Shown in pieces: positions 1-11,225 of a stretch of 64,000 nucleotides of DNA. The notes below the pieces were generated by a model. That model worked only from the letters and a program-made list of their open reading frames with translations, was not told the DNA's origin and did not search any database. The DNA lies in the NCBI GenBank assembly GCA_027563935.2, contig JANVAS020000239.1, forward strand, positions 5,084,001 to 5,148,000, in the 5' to 3' direction. Made by a program: the position numbers and the translations under genes. The first letter of the stretch is position 1. Each line of letters starts with the position of its first letter. The DNA comes from Costus lasius. Taxonomy: Eukaryota > Streptophyta > Magnoliopsida > Zingiberales > Costaceae.

Positions 1-180
1 TCTTCCCTTGGCGATTTTCCTTGAGGAGAAGAAACTTCTTTAGTGAGTTCTTGGTGACCCCTTGGGCGGCTTAAAGGCTTTAGGCGATTTTCTTTGGTGG
101 AGAATTTTCGGTTTAAGAGGTGAGTGGTGTGTCTTTTTGATTTCTAGTAATTTGATTGTATTAGTTGATGTGTTAGATTG

Positions 181-630
181 ATTGGAAAATTTTAACATGC
201 TAAAAACCGAATTTGAGCTATTTTTTTTATGAAAACCGAAACTTGATATTAGTCTTGATAATTGTAGATAACATGTTTATATGAGAATTGAATCTTGATA
301 ATTCTCCATGAAAATATAGTTTAGGGTATTTTTATGAAAACCGAATTTAAGGTATGTCTCCATGAAAACCGAATTTAGGGGATTTATTGTATGGAGTTTT
401 AGTAGCATTAAATCATTAAATTTTTGGTATGATTTTGGTAATATTAAATCAGTGATTTATTAGCATGAAATTCATGTTAATCAAGCGTAAATTAAATAGA
501 TAGTATGTATGAAAACCGAAATTTTGATGATATGAATGAAAACCGAATTGTTTGTGTGAAAACCGAATTTTGATGTGTGTAGTTACATGGGGTAAATTGT
601 GAAAACCGAATATGGATATATGTTTTAGTT
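181..630 (+). repeat. Array of dispersed AAAACCGAA motifs in LTR
   Basis: TGAAAACCGAA or a close variant occurs about eight times between roughly 196 and 612, at irregular 20-130 bp spacing. The corresponding part of element A's LTRs (18984-19100, 38850-38965) has a 61-bp tandem duplication carrying the related words CTAAAAACCGAAAC and GAAGACCGAAA. The core AACCG resembles a MYB-type half site, but binding is only inference. Confidence 0.6.
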
Positions 631-1276
631 TTATGTAATTTTTATGAATGTTTGTTAAATGCAATGTTATGTTATAAAATTCCTGTTTATTTAATTAAGA
701 CCATGTATTTATGTTTGAGAACATTGGGTGTTAAATTAGCAAAATTACACTGAACTGACCAGCCTGAAATTTAAGGACTACACAATATTGGTGATATTCG
801 AATATAAAGCATTATGTGTTATGTTATATGATTTTGAACAATATGTGTGATTATGTGAATTTTGAACAATATGTGTGATTATGTGATTTTGAACAATATG
901 TGTTATGTGATGGGTTTTGTGAATTTGGAAAATTATGGGTTATGTGAATTTGAAAAAAATTAGGTGATTATGTGATGGTTAGGACCAAGGCTAGGTGTAA
1001 CTATGAACTCAAGGGGGATAGTCCTTATGTGATATGTTAAGGGTTTGAATTTCAGCCCTGTATTGTGATATGTGAGGAGGTTGATGTTCAGCCTACCTAT
1101 TATGATTATTATGATGGGGGTTGATGTTCAGCCTGCCCGATATGATTCTTGTGATGACTATCCTAGAGTCTAGTTGACACTTAGGAGTCCACCTTTGTGA
1201 AATATGTCCACCTTTGTGAAATATGAAATAAGATATGTCTGTTGTCCAGTAGGAACCTTTTGGGAGAACGGGTTTT

Positions 1277-1500
1277 GACGCAAAGTGCCATGTCTTGGTC
1301 AGACAGGGGGCCACCTCTTGATGTCATTACTCTTTTTGTGTTGTTGGGTGTGTAGAGCAAAGTGCCACGCCGTGACCCGGCAGGGGCCACCTCTTGATTC
1401 TACTCACAATCCATCGATGTGTTTATGGGGTGATAGAGCAAAGTGCCACGTCGTGACCTGACGGGGGCCACCTCTTGATTCTACTCACTGTCCATGTTTA
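1277..1500 (+). repeat. ~78-bp tandem repeats with AGTGCCA core
   Basis: Three units start near 1277, 1355 and 1436. Each carries AGTGCCA(C/T)G followed by GGGGCCACCTCTTGAT about 17 bases later. The same unit recurs at 3178-3480, once in each LTR of A (19775 and 39642), and in reverse complement as the 76-bp repeat of family B. In LTR-sense orientation, units with GCCACGTC contain an ACGT core. Confidence 0.8.
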
Positions 1501-1596
1501 TATGTTGCACGAGATTTTGCATTTATATGTTGCACGAGATTTTGCATTTATATGTTGCACGAGATTTTGCATTTATGTGTTGCACGAGATTTTGCA
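1497..1596 (+). repeat. Four tandem copies of a 25-bp unit
   Basis: The unit TATGTTGCACGAGATTTTGC plus five more bases repeats four times at exactly 25-bp spacing (TGTTGC at 1503, 1528, 1553 and 1578). The second LTR piece has the same motif once near 3475, so this is a local expansion inside the LTR. Confidence 0.9.
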
Positions 1597-2279
1597 GCTC
1601 CCAGTGCTTTGGCCAAGCCGGGTTAGACCATATTGGTCACTACTGAATATGCTGGACAACTAGGTTAAATATGTGTTGGTATGTTTAGTTGGGTTAGAAT
1701 ATGTGTGTTCGGTTGGGTTAGAGTATAACTCTAGAACCTGAGATTATTATATGTTAGTGCGTACATTTGACTGCTTATATGACTTTTGCATTGAATTGTT
1801 GTTATATGTTGACATGATGTCCTGTTAAAGATTTTAAAAAAAAAAAAAATAAATTGCCTATGTTTTTGAGTGTATGTTCTGGATGGTCAATTAGACTATC
1901 CACTCACTGGGCTGTGTAGCTCACCCCTCACTATTTTCAGGTGTAGAGCAGGAGCGCAGTTAGCATTATATGGATGCTGTGAATTATGCTTAATGAATTT
2001 ATGATGCCGGTTGTGGCCTTAATGTGTTTATGCTTATGATGCCGGTTGTGGCTAAACCCTATGCATTATATGAATTATGTGAACCATATGATATGAATGA
2101 TGTGAACTGCGTGAACTTGTGATGCCAGATTGTGGCGGTTTTATGACTTTGATTTTTGTGTCACCGCGGGCTTCAGCCTGGTTTCGGTGTTTGGTGTCAG
2201 TTTATAAAATCGATTTTGTGGATTTGTTTTGAAATTGGAGTTGATGTGTATTTTTGCAATCGGTTTTGATACAACTGTA

Positions 2280-2388
2280 ACTTGCATATGTCTAGTGCAA
2301 GTATTGCCTGGTGGCAGGTACCTTTATGGATTTAATGAATTTTAATCGGTTTTGATATAACTGTAACTTGCATATGTCTAGTGCAAGT
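2280..2388 (+). other. Paired stem-loops in Tekay U5
   Basis: Two stems ACTTGC/GCAAGT (2280-2302 and 2366-2388), each with an 11-base loop, are each followed by a CTGGTGGCAGG or CGTGGTGGCAGG block. The pair sits about 200-300 bp before the LTR end. Homologues lie at 4151-4173 and 4238-4260, 22300-22322 and 22397-22415, and 40459-40481 and 40556-40578. Confidence 0.7.
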
Positions 2389-2587
2389 ATTGCGTGGTGG
2401 CAGGTACCCTTATGAGATTTATGATTTGTGCATCGAAGATTTTATGCGTTTGAAATTTCAAAAATTTTTCAGATCGTGTTTTTCTTGAACTCGGTTTTAC
2501 CTAGCATATGATCGATCTTATGTGAAACATCCTGTATTATTTGTGAATTGTGCCATTTGTTTGGGGTTAAGAATGTGGGATGTTACA

Positions 2588-4451
2588 GTTTGTATGACTA
2601 CATGTTTTAGTTTTATGTTAATTTTTATGGATGCTTGTTAACTGCATTATTGAGAAATTGTTTGAGAAATTTGGATGATAACCTAGTAAGGTTTGACTGA
2701 ACTAATCAGCATGAAACCTAAGGACCACACTACATTATATGATTGTTAATATTATGTAATTGTGTGATTTTTAAATATTAGGTGTTTATGTGATTTTTGG
2801 AATATTATGTTGTTATGTAAATTGTGAACATTATGTGGTTATGAGATTTTTGAAAATTATGTGATTATGAGAATTTTGAATATTATGTGTTATGTGTTGG
2901 TTAGGATTATGGCTAAGTGTAACAGTGTACTCATTGGATAGTCCCTTATGTGATATGTGAAGGGTTTGAATTTCAGCCCTGTATTTGAGATGTGAGGGGG
3001 CTGATGTTCAGCCTGCCTATTATGATTATTGTGATGGGGGTTGATGTTCAGCCTGCCCGATATGATTTTTGTGATGACTATCCTAGAGTCTAGTTGACAC
3101 TTAGGAGTCCACCTTTGTGAAATATGAAATAAGATATGTCTGTTGTCCAGTAGGAACCTTTTGGGAGAACGGGTTTTGACGCAAAGTGCCATGTCTTGGT
3201 CGGACAGGGGCCACCTCTTGATGTCACTACTCTTTTATGTGATGGGGTAATATAAGACGCAAAGTGCCATGTCTTGATCAGACAGGGGCCACCTCTTGAT
3301 GTCATTACTCTTTTATGTGATGGGGTGATATAAGACGCAAAGTGCCATGTCTTGATCAGACAGGGGCCACCTCTTGATGTCATCACTCTGATGTGTTATG
3401 GAGTGATAGAGCAAAGTGCCACGTCGTGACCTGGCGGGGGCCACCTCTTGATTCTACTCACTATCCATGTTTATGTGTTGCACGAGATTTTGCAGCTCCC
3501 AGTGCTTTGGCCAAGCCGGGTTAGACCATATTGGTCACTACTGATTATGCTGGACAACTAGGTTAATTAAGTATGGTGTGTTTAGTTGGTTTAGAATATA
3601 TGTGTTTAATTGGGTTAGAGTAAAACTCTAGAACCTGAATTTGTATATGCTAGTGTGTACATTTAACTGTCTATATGACTTCTGTTTCTTTATTTTGTTA
3701 CATGTTGACATAATGTTCTGTTAAATATTTTTTAAAAATAATCTGCCTATATTTTTGAATGTATGTTATGGATGGTCAATTTAGACTATCCACTCACTGG
3801 GCTGTGTAGCTCACCCCTCACTATTTTCAGGCATAGAGTAGGGGCGCATGTCTTGAGTGCATTGGCGTGGATAATTTTGCTGTTTGCTGTTTTAAGAATT
3901 TTTATGCTTAATTCTTGGGGCCGGTTGTGGCCTTAACATAAACTATATGAACTATGTGAATCATGAGACTATGTGAACTATGTGAAGTATGTTGCCAGTT
4001 ATGGCAGTCTTATGAGTTTGATTTTTGTGTCACCGCGGGCTTCAGCCTGGTTTCGGTGTTTGGTATGAGTTTATAAAATCGATTTTGTGATTTTGTTTTG
4101 AATTTCGGCTTGTTGTATATTCTGTGCAATCGGTTTTGATATACCTTGTAACTTGCATATGTCTAGTGCAAGTATTGCCTGGTGGCAGGTACCTTTATGG
4201 ATTTTATGAATTTGAATCGGTTTTGATATAACTATTGCCTTGCATATGTCTAGTGCAAGGATTGCGTGGTGGCAGGTACCCTTATGAGATTTGAGTTTTG
4301 TGAATTTGTGTGTATGGATTTATGGAAATTTTTCAGATCGTGTTTTTCTTGAACTCGGTTTTACCTAGCATATGATCGATCTTATATGAAACATCCTGTA
4401 TCATTTGTGAATTGTGCCATTTGTTTGGGGTTAAGAATGTGGGATGTTACA
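2588..4451 (+). mobile_element. Second Tekay-type LTR piece (3' part) in tandem
   Basis: After the first LTR end at 2587 the sequence resumes at a point equivalent to about 600 in the first copy and runs again to a terminal GGGATGTTACA at 4451. It contains the ~78-bp repeats (3178-3480), the CACTGGGCTGTGTAGCTCA block near 3795 and the two stem-loops (4151-4260). Immediately after 4451 the sequence is the interior of a family-1 copia LTR. A Tekay element or LTR inserted in that copia LTR would explain this, its other flank lying left of the window. No TSD can be checked. Confidence 0.7.
3178..3480 (+). repeat. 78-bp tandem repeats, second LTR piece
   Basis: GACGCAAAGTGCCATGTC starts at 3178, 3256 and 3334 (period 78), followed by a fourth unit near 3410 with GTGCCACGTCGTGACC. 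Each unit ends with GGGGCCACCTCTTGAT. Confidence 0.85.
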
Positions 4452-5233
4452 CCCGATATAAAGGAAAGAGTCTTCCAAGACTACACCCAAACCACAGCAC
4501 AAGTGTGAATCCACTTCACAAGGCATACATGTTTCCTTTGCCACTGGATGTTCTTATTGGACAAGCGTGTCAAGCCTATAGCTCCAATATGATGAGCATG
4601 ATTAGACTAGATGAACATAGTCACCTGGGTATGGCCATACACTTTCTCAATCATCTCATTTAGGGGGGCCCCTTTAGAACATCACACTCCTTAAACAAGG
4701 AGACGGCAATCCTATATCCATCACTAGTGTCCTAACCTGACTCATGATCATTATCCAAGATAGTCTATAACCATTATCTTTCAAATGATATTGAACTACC
4801 TCAAAACAATGACAATCATCATTTAGAAACACAAGTGATCTCAAGTCAGAGGACATGTGCCACTTGATGCAAACAAGGATTATTCACATTGTGACAAGCA
4901 ATTGAATATCCTAGTAGGGTCTGTCCAGTACATCCAATGTACCCATGAGTCTACATCTTATTCCATGCTCGAAGCATCCTATAAGATTAGAACACATATT
5001 AGTCTCAATCATATCAAGGCTGTCTCATGTTCACCAAGATATCTCGACTAAGGACATTACAGCATGTCAGCCTAGCTGAACAGCATTGAGACATTATTCA
5101 GAAGCACACTTATTGCAGCAGACAATGTAACATACTGAATAACAACCATTGCCTTTATAAACATAAGAGTTTATACATGATACTGAATGAATCCCAAGGC
5201 CTCAAACATTAGCCTTAAGGGCATACCCCAACA
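4452..5233 (-). mobile_element. Copia family-1 LTR fragment, reverse strand
   Basis: These 782 bp match 17324-18104 nearly base for base and end in CATACCCCAACA, the reverse complement of the LTR start TGTTGGGGTATG. The left edge coincides with the end of the Tekay LTR at 4451, as expected if the Tekay insertion split this LTR. In element direction it continues into a PPT and the end of RNase H (5234-5325), so it is the 3' LTR of a reverse-strand copy. Confidence 0.85.
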
Positions 5234-5325
5234 ATCTCCCACTTGCACTTAATCTAATGGTTGAGAAATCTCAAACCCATATTATTATAGTGCTTCTCAT
5301 GCTTCTGCTGCTCTGGAGGCTTGCC
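5234..5325 (-). pseudogene. Copia-1 PPT and last codons of RNase H, reverse strand
   Basis: The reverse complement reads through the end of the copia polyprotein (QQKHEKH followed by the MGLRFLNH ending and a stop), then a purine-rich tract AGTGCAAGTGGGAGAT next to the LTR start. It matches 9380-9474 on the forward strand. At about 5321-5326 it fuses to the forward leader of another copy, leaving a fragment of under 30 codons. The join makes an inverted junction. Confidence 0.8.
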
Positions 5326-5864
5326 ATGTTGTACCCACTCAGTGGGCACGTCCATCTATCTTCAGACGGTGTGCGATTACACCTGTGTGTTACAGAGTAG
5401 GGATTTATCCCTTCTCGTTGCTCAGCATAGCACATGGTGGTCCAGGGAGTAGGTCGGGTCAGCTTGACCATGTAGGCTACATATGTGGCGCATATGGTAG
5501 CACATGGAGGCAGCCATCTGTGGGATCAGAGACTGTGTTGTACCAACTCAGTTGGCACAGTCTGCTGGATTGCCCAGATGAAGGGGAATCGCACGGGTTG
5601 GCGATCGGCAGGGACTGCCTACCGGAGATTAGTGCTTGTACTCTCTGTGCATCTTATCTCGCCTGAGCGGGATGCGGAGACCAAGTATGAAATCCGGATC
5701 CCATCTCACTAAAAGAGTGTCTACTCTTTCGGACTGTTTAATGGATTTTTCAGTCAGATAAAATAGTGGGAAAAAGAATCTTTCTTAAGTCCTGATTGAT
5801 TCTTAACATTGATACTGACCTTGCTGTTCTTGCATTGTTGTAGATACCTGCAGCAACGAACACC
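5326..5864 (+). other. Copia-1 leader (5' untranslated region), structured
   Basis: This non-coding leader precedes gag and matches the reverse-strand copy at 14758-15290. It lacks the LTR, PBS and first part present in that copy (16607 down to about 15290). Visible structures are CCCAC-tca-GTGGG at 5334-5346, a longer hairpin at 5531-5562 (GACTGTG, 5-base bulge, CCAAC-tca-GTTGG, CACAGTC), and a three-helix domain at 5704-5771. Two short open frames here conflict with these structures, are not conserved, and are not called as genes. Confidence 0.75.
5704..5771 (+). other. Three-helix leader RNA domain (copia 1)
   Basis: The closing helix P1 pairs TCTCACTA (5704-5711) with TAGTGGGA (5764-5771), with one G-U. 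P2 is AAAGAGT-gtct-ACTCTTT (5712-5729). P3 is GACTG (5732-5736) with CAGTC (5751-5755). The domain ends 93 bases before the gag ATG. Elements H and D have the same arrangement with different stem sequences (43107-43177, 50579-50645). A packaging, dimerisation or translation role is inference. Confidence 0.65.
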
Positions 5865-8800
5865 ATGAACTTCAATGTGCGATCCCTACTGGAAAGGGAG
5901 AAGTTTGCTGGGCAGAACTTCTCTGACTGGTTCGGACACCTTAAGATCGTTCTTAAGGCAGAGAGGAAACTGTATGTCCTCGAGACGGCGATACCGCCTC
6001 AGCCCGCTCCGAACGCCGCAAGGGCGGTTCGGGAAGCCTATGAGAAGCACGTCAATGATAGCATTGATGTCGCTTGCCTGATGTTAGCGTCTATGACGCC
6101 ACCGCTGCAGCGTCAGCATGAGGATATGTCTGCCATAGACATGATAGCAAACCTCAAGATGCTGTATGCTGCATAGGCAAGGACTGAGCGCTACAATCTG
6201 ACAAAGCTTTTCTTTCAGAGCAAACTGGCTGAAGGGAGCCCAGTAGGAGCTCACGTGCTCAAGATGATTGGGCACAAGGAGGCTCTAGAGAAACTGGGGC
6301 ATACCATCAACCAGGAGCTTGCTGTGGATATTATTCTGCAGTCTCTCCCGCCTTCATTCGATGCGTTCATTATTAACTTTAATATGAACAAAATCGATTG
6401 TACTCCGGCAGAGCTGCTGAATATGCTCTTGACTACTGAGGAGACTCTGAAGGGAAAGCCTTCGACCTCTGTCTTAATGGTTCCTTCAAGGAACAAGAAG
6501 AAGGGGAAGAAGGGCAAGACCCCTGTCAAGAGTTACAGCAAGGCTCTGAAGCAGAAGGTAAAGCTGTCCAAGGAATACAGGTGTTTCCACTGTGGCCAGC
6601 TGCGTCACTGGAAAAAGGACTGTAAAGCGCTCCAAGGAGATAAGAGGGGAAGCATCGCTTCTGGCTCAGGTATATTCGTGACTGAGGTCATGTTTTCTTC
6701 TTCTATATCATGGGTGTTGGACACTGCATGTGGAGTTCACATTTGTTCAAATGTGCAGGAACTCAAGAGAAGAAGGCAGGTGGGACAGCATGAGGTGGAC
6801 CTACGCGTTGGAAACGGGGCACGGGTTGCTGCTGTTGCTGTAGGAGACTATTTCATTTCTTTACCATCTGGACTTGTATTGGAACTAAACAGTTGTTATT
6901 TTGTTCCCAGTATTACTAAAAATATTATCTCCATTCCTGCTCTTGTCAGGAAGGGTTTTTCCTTTGAATGCAATATTTCAAAGTGTGTTTTATCTTATGA
7001 TAATATTGTTTATGCAACTGGTTCAATTAGCAATGGATTATTCATGTTGGACATGGAGTGTTCTATACAAAATGTTGATATTAAGAAAGCCAAGTATGCT
7101 GATCACAGCACCTTGCTATGGCATAGTCGTTTAGGCCATATTAACGAGAAACGCATTAAGCGGTTGCATGATCATGGACTGCTGGGATCATTCTCTTACA
7201 AGGAGATTGATACATGCAAAGCTTGTTTGATGGGCAAAATGACGAAGTCACCTTTTCTTAACAAAGGTCAAAGGGCTTCAGGTTTACTTGACCTTATACA
7301 CAGTGATATGTGTGGGCCATTTAGTAAGCATGCCAGAGGTGGCTATCAGTACTTCATTACCTTTACTGATGATTTCAGTAGGTATGGCTATGTCTATCTG
7401 ATGAGACATAAGAGCGAATCTTTTGACAAGTTCAAAGAGTTCAAGAATGAAGTACAGAATCAGCTAGGCCGAAATATCAAGGCACTTCGCTCAGATCGAG
7501 GTGGAGAATACTTGAGTCATACGTTTACTGACTATCTGAAGGAGTGTGGGATTATCTCACAGCTCACTCCGCCAGGAACACCGCAATGGAATGGTGTGTC
7601 CGAAAGGAGAAATAGAACGTTACTTGATATGGTTCGTTCTATGATGAGTCAGGCTACTCTTCCTTACTCCTTTTGGGGATTTGCACTGGAGACAGCTGCA
7701 AAGGTACTAAACCGAGTGCCATCCAAGGCCGTTTCAAAGACGCCATATGAGTTATGGTATGGGAAACAGCCAAGCTTGACATTTATCAGGATCTGGGGCT
7801 GCGAGGCTTATGTCAAAAAGCTCGCCTCTGGGAAACTAGAGAGCAGATCTGACAAATGTATCTTTGTCGGTTACCCTAAGGAAACTAAGGGTTATTATTT
7901 CTACGATCCCAAAGAGAACAAGGTATTTGTTGCTCGGACGGCCATTTTTCTTGAGAAGGAGTTTCTTCTGCAAGAGGCAAGTGGGAGAGAAATAAAACTG
8001 GATGAGAATCCAGAGGAAGGACAAAGTGCTCAAGCACAGTTGGATGAGCCTGAGCCAGTAGATCAGGTTATTGAACAACCTGAGGCTCAGATATCACGGG
8101 AACCGCGAAGATCGGGAAGGATTCGTCGACAGCCTGAGCGCTATGACGGAGTCTACATCATTGATAATGATGAACTCCTCACTTATGCAGATGCGGTCAG
8201 TGGACCGGAGTCAGCGAGATGGCTTGAAGCTATGCGCGCCGAGATGGACTCCATGTCAGATAACCAAGTTTGGGATTTGGTTTCACTAATCCATCAGATC
8301 GTCATAAGATATGCAAGTTAAAGAAGTCTATTTATGGACTTAAACAAGCATCGAGAAGCTGGAATATTCGTTTTGATGAATCAGTCACTGAATTTGGTTT
8401 CATCAAGAACGAGGATGACCCGTGTGTATATAAGAGGTTTAGTGGGAGCGTGATTACTTTCCTAGTCCTCTACGTCGATGATATCTTGATCATTGGAAAT
8501 GACATTCCTGAAATGCATGCTGTGAAGGCATGGTTAAGGAAATGTTTCCAGATGAAAGATCTAGGAGAAGCAGCCTATGTGTTAGGTGTGAAGATCTACA
8601 GGGATAGATCTAAGAGGCTTCTCGGGCTGTGCCAGAGTACTTACATCGATAAAGTCCTGGAAAGATTTCATTTAGAGAATTCTAAACGAGGATATCTTCT
8701 AGTCAGACATGGTCTGAGTCTTTCGAAGAGTCAGTGTCCACAAACACAGACTGAGAAAGATGAAATGGACAATACGCCTTATGCTTCGGCTATTGGATCC

Positions 8801-9454
8801 ATTATGTATGCGATGTTGTGTACTCGCCCTGACGTTGCTTACGGGTTAAGCGTGACCAGTCGTTTCCAAAGTAATCCAGGTCAGGCGCACTGGATTGCAG
8901 TCAAGAACATCTTAAAATATCTGCGGAGGACCAAAGATATGTTCTTGATATATGGTGGTCAGGAAGAACTCAGTATAGAAGGATATACTGACGCTTCGTT
9001 CCAGTCAGACCAGGATGATTTCCGATCGCAATCAGGCTATGTTTTTAGCTTGAATGGAGGAGCAGTGGTGTGGAAGAGTTTCAAACAGTCAACTGTTGCT
9101 GATTCCACAACAGAAGCCGAGTATGTTGCAGCCTCGGAAGCATCCAAGGAGGCAGTGTGGATTCGTAAGTTCGTGAGAGAACTTGGTGTTGTTCCTTCGA
9201 GTGCAGATCCTTTGGTTATCTTCTGTGATAACACTGGAGCAATCGCACAAGCAAAGGAACCACGGTCGCACCAGAAGTCCAAGCACATACAGAGACGGTT
9301 TCATTTGATCAGGGAGATCATAGATCGTGGCGAGATCAAAATATGCAAGGTTCATACAGATGACAATCTGGCAGACCCGCTTACCAAGCCTCTGGCGCAG
9401 CAGAAGCATGAGAAGCACTGTAATAATATGGGTTTGAGATTTCTCAACCATTAG
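5865..9454 (+). pseudogene. Ty1-copia gag-pol polyprotein, disabled (copia 1)
   Basis: This would encode gag, protease, integrase, RT and RNase H in copia order. From ATG 5865, gag carries a CCHC knuckle (CFHCGQLRHWKKDC, near 6580-6620), then the protease motif WVLDTACG (near 6712), the integrase HHCC and core with SDRGGEY and GVSERRNRTL (7100-7640), a linker RRSGRIRRQPERY, RT with YVDD (8471-8482), and RNase H with YTDASFQSD, TEAEY and FCDNTGAI. Defects: an in-frame TAG at 6174-6176 where the sister copy has CAG, and a deletion with frame change near 8270-8300 that removes the first half of RT including its first catalytic aspartate. Ends at stop 9454, next to the PPT. Probably Tork/TNT1-like; lineage not certain. 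Confidence 0.9.
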
Positions 9455-9458
9455 ATTA

Positions 9459-9474
9459 AGTGCAAGTGGGAGAT
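9459..9474 (+). other. Polypurine tract of copia 1
   Basis: AAGTGCAAGTGGGAGA lies directly before the LTR start TGTTGGGG at 9475. The same tract precedes every family-1 and family-2 LTR here, at 5234-5248 (reverse), 11210-11225, 46009-46024 and 62275-62289 (reverse). Confidence 0.85.
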
Positions 9475-10245
9475 TGTTGGGGTATGCCCTTAAGCCTAAT
9501 GTTTGAGGCCTTGGGATTGTAACAGTATCGTGTAATAAACGTTTATGTTTATAAAGGCATGGTTATTATTCAGTTAGCTACATTGTCTGCTGCAATATAT
9601 GTTCTTCTGAATGATGTCTCAATGCTGTTCAGCTGGGCTGACATGCAGTTAAGTCCTTAGTCGATGTATCTTGGTGAACATGAGACAGCCTTGATATGGT
9701 TAAGACTAATATGTGTTCTAGTCTTATAGGATGCTTCGAGCATGGAATAAGATGTAGACTCATGGGTACATTGGATGTACTGGACAGACCCTACTAGGAT
9801 ATTCAATTGTTTGTCACAATGTGAATAATCCTTGAATATGACAAGTGGCACATTTCCTCTGACTTGAGATCACTTGTGTTTTCTAAATGATGATTGTCAT
9901 TATTTTGAGGTAGTTCAATATCATTTGAAACATAATGATTATAGACTATCTTGGATAATGAGCTTGAGTCAGGTTAGGGCACTAGTGATAGACAAAGGAT
10001 TGCCGTCTCCTTGTTTAAGGAGTGTGATGTTCTAAAGGGGCCCCCTGGATGAGATGATTGAGAAAGTATATGGCCATACCCAGGTGACTGTGCTCATCTG
10101 ATCTAATCATGCTCATCATATTGGAGCTACAAGCTTGACAAGCTTGTCCAATAAGAACATCCAGTGGCAAAGGAAACATGTATGCCTAGTGATGTGGATT
10201 CACACTTGTGCTATGGTTTGGGTGTAGTCTTGGAAGACTATTTCC

Positions 10246-10252
10246 TTTATAT
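10246..10252 (+). promoter_or_regulatory. TATA box of copia-1 LTR
   Basis: TTTATAT within cctttatatcggg, conserved in the second LTR (11993-11999) and in the reverse-strand copies (near 17330 and 21500). Transcription would be expected to start about 30 bases downstream, which places the hairpin at 10295-10310 near the RNA 5' end. Confidence 0.55.
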
Positions 10253-10294
10253 CGGGAGACAGTGATGTGTTGCTAGATACCCCTCACTGATCGT

Positions 10295-10310
10295 GATAAC
10301 GTGAGTTATC
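10295..10310 (+). other. GNRA-loop hairpin near predicted transcript start
   Basis: GATAAC-GTGA-GTTATC is a perfect 6-bp stem with a four-base loop fitting GNRA. It is conserved in the other three family-1 LTRs that retain this region: 12042-12057 (loop GTAA), and on the reverse strand 17270-17285 (loop GAAA) and about 21440-21456 (loop GTGA). Confidence 0.65.
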
Positions 10311-11159
10311 GTTACCGACATTTAAAGGAAACCCTCAGGGTCGCACAATTTGATGATATGGCTTACTTAAGTCAGATCGTGTGGACTGAATTGTTCGGGT
10401 TCAGTTTAAAGGGATTTAATCTCTGATTGTGAGTGAGATCTGGTCTGATCATGTTTGATTGATTAGGGCTTGAGATCGGTAAGCTTCGATCGAGAGATTG
10501 GATGCTAGATCGGTGAGATCAGAAGCATCAGGAGATCGATGGTCAGATTAAGAGCCTTAGGGTTTATTATAGTCTGGACTGATTGCTTGGTTTATTTGGT
10601 TATTGAACCAAATGGATTTGAACCAGCTCATTGGTTGAGCACATGGTTCAAGTGATAAGAGGCATTGGCGATTGGGGTGATACATGGTCGCAAGTGAAGA
10701 AATGGGATGCTATTTTTAGATAGCACATCTCTTAACGTGACCACATCTCACGTTCACGCCAAGAGAATGCTATTCTCGTCTCTTGCTCTCTTGACGCCGC
10801 TTGAGCATTCGTCTCTTGCACTCTCGTGGGTGAAGGAGTGGACGACAAGAGGAAACATTCGACCAAGCAAGGATCTCTCTTTTCCTTTCCATTCGGCAAG
10901 ACAACCTTGGAACCTTGCTAGCACAAGGAGCACCAAGGAAGAAGCGCATTGATCATCTTGTGTGTGAGACTTAGGAGAAGGTTCGCTTGCACCTTTGCCT
11001 CCAAGACACCATCCAAGTGATGGCAATGGTGAGTATCGCTTCTCAGTGAAAGTTGATCATATTATATGCTATGCGATCTATTAGAAACCCTAGATTCCGC
11101 TATAAGTTTTGTTGCGCCTCCTATTAGGGTTTCGCCCCCTTTGTCTAGGGGACCCTTCA

Positions 11160-11225
11160 TGAAAAGCACTGTAATAATATGGGTTTGAGATTTCTCAACC
11201 ATTAGATTAAGTGCAAGTGGGAGAT
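11160..11225 (+). pseudogene. 66-bp copia-1 tail between two LTRs
   Basis: This repeats the last codons of RNase H, the stop and the PPT (compare 9409-9474), sandwiched between two full-length LTRs in the same direction. An internal region this short suggests recombination between copies or an aberrant reverse-transcription product. It cannot encode anything useful. Confidence 0.85.

Larger units (their letters stand above)
1..2587 (+). mobile_element. Tekay/Del-type LTR, 3' portion (5' part outside window)
   Basis: This stretch aligns in order with the LTR of element A (18200-22605 and 38068-40768): the ggtgagtggtgtgtc block, repeated AAAACCGAA motifs, AGTGCCA repeats, the CACTGGGCTGTGTAGCTCA block, two CTTGCATATG stem-loops and the terminal GGGATGTTACA at 2577-2587. 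It holds no coding sequence. It is clearly older than, or a different subfamily from, element A: it shares the architecture but not close identity, and its internal repeats are expanded. The terminal ACA at 2587 is followed directly by another LTR piece and not by a PBS, so this is not an ordinary 5' LTR. Confidence 0.75.
9475..11159 (+). mobile_element. Copia family-1 3' LTR (1685 bp)
   Basis: Bounded by TGTTGGGGTATGCCC and GGGGACCCTTCA. It contains a TATA-like TTTATAT at 10246-10252, a GNRA-loop hairpin at 10295-10310 and the motif CAGGGTCGCACA. Short open frames (e.g. 10707-10952) are not conserved in sense. It is followed not by host DNA but by a 66-bp copy of the RNase H tail and a second LTR. 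Confidence 0.9.
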
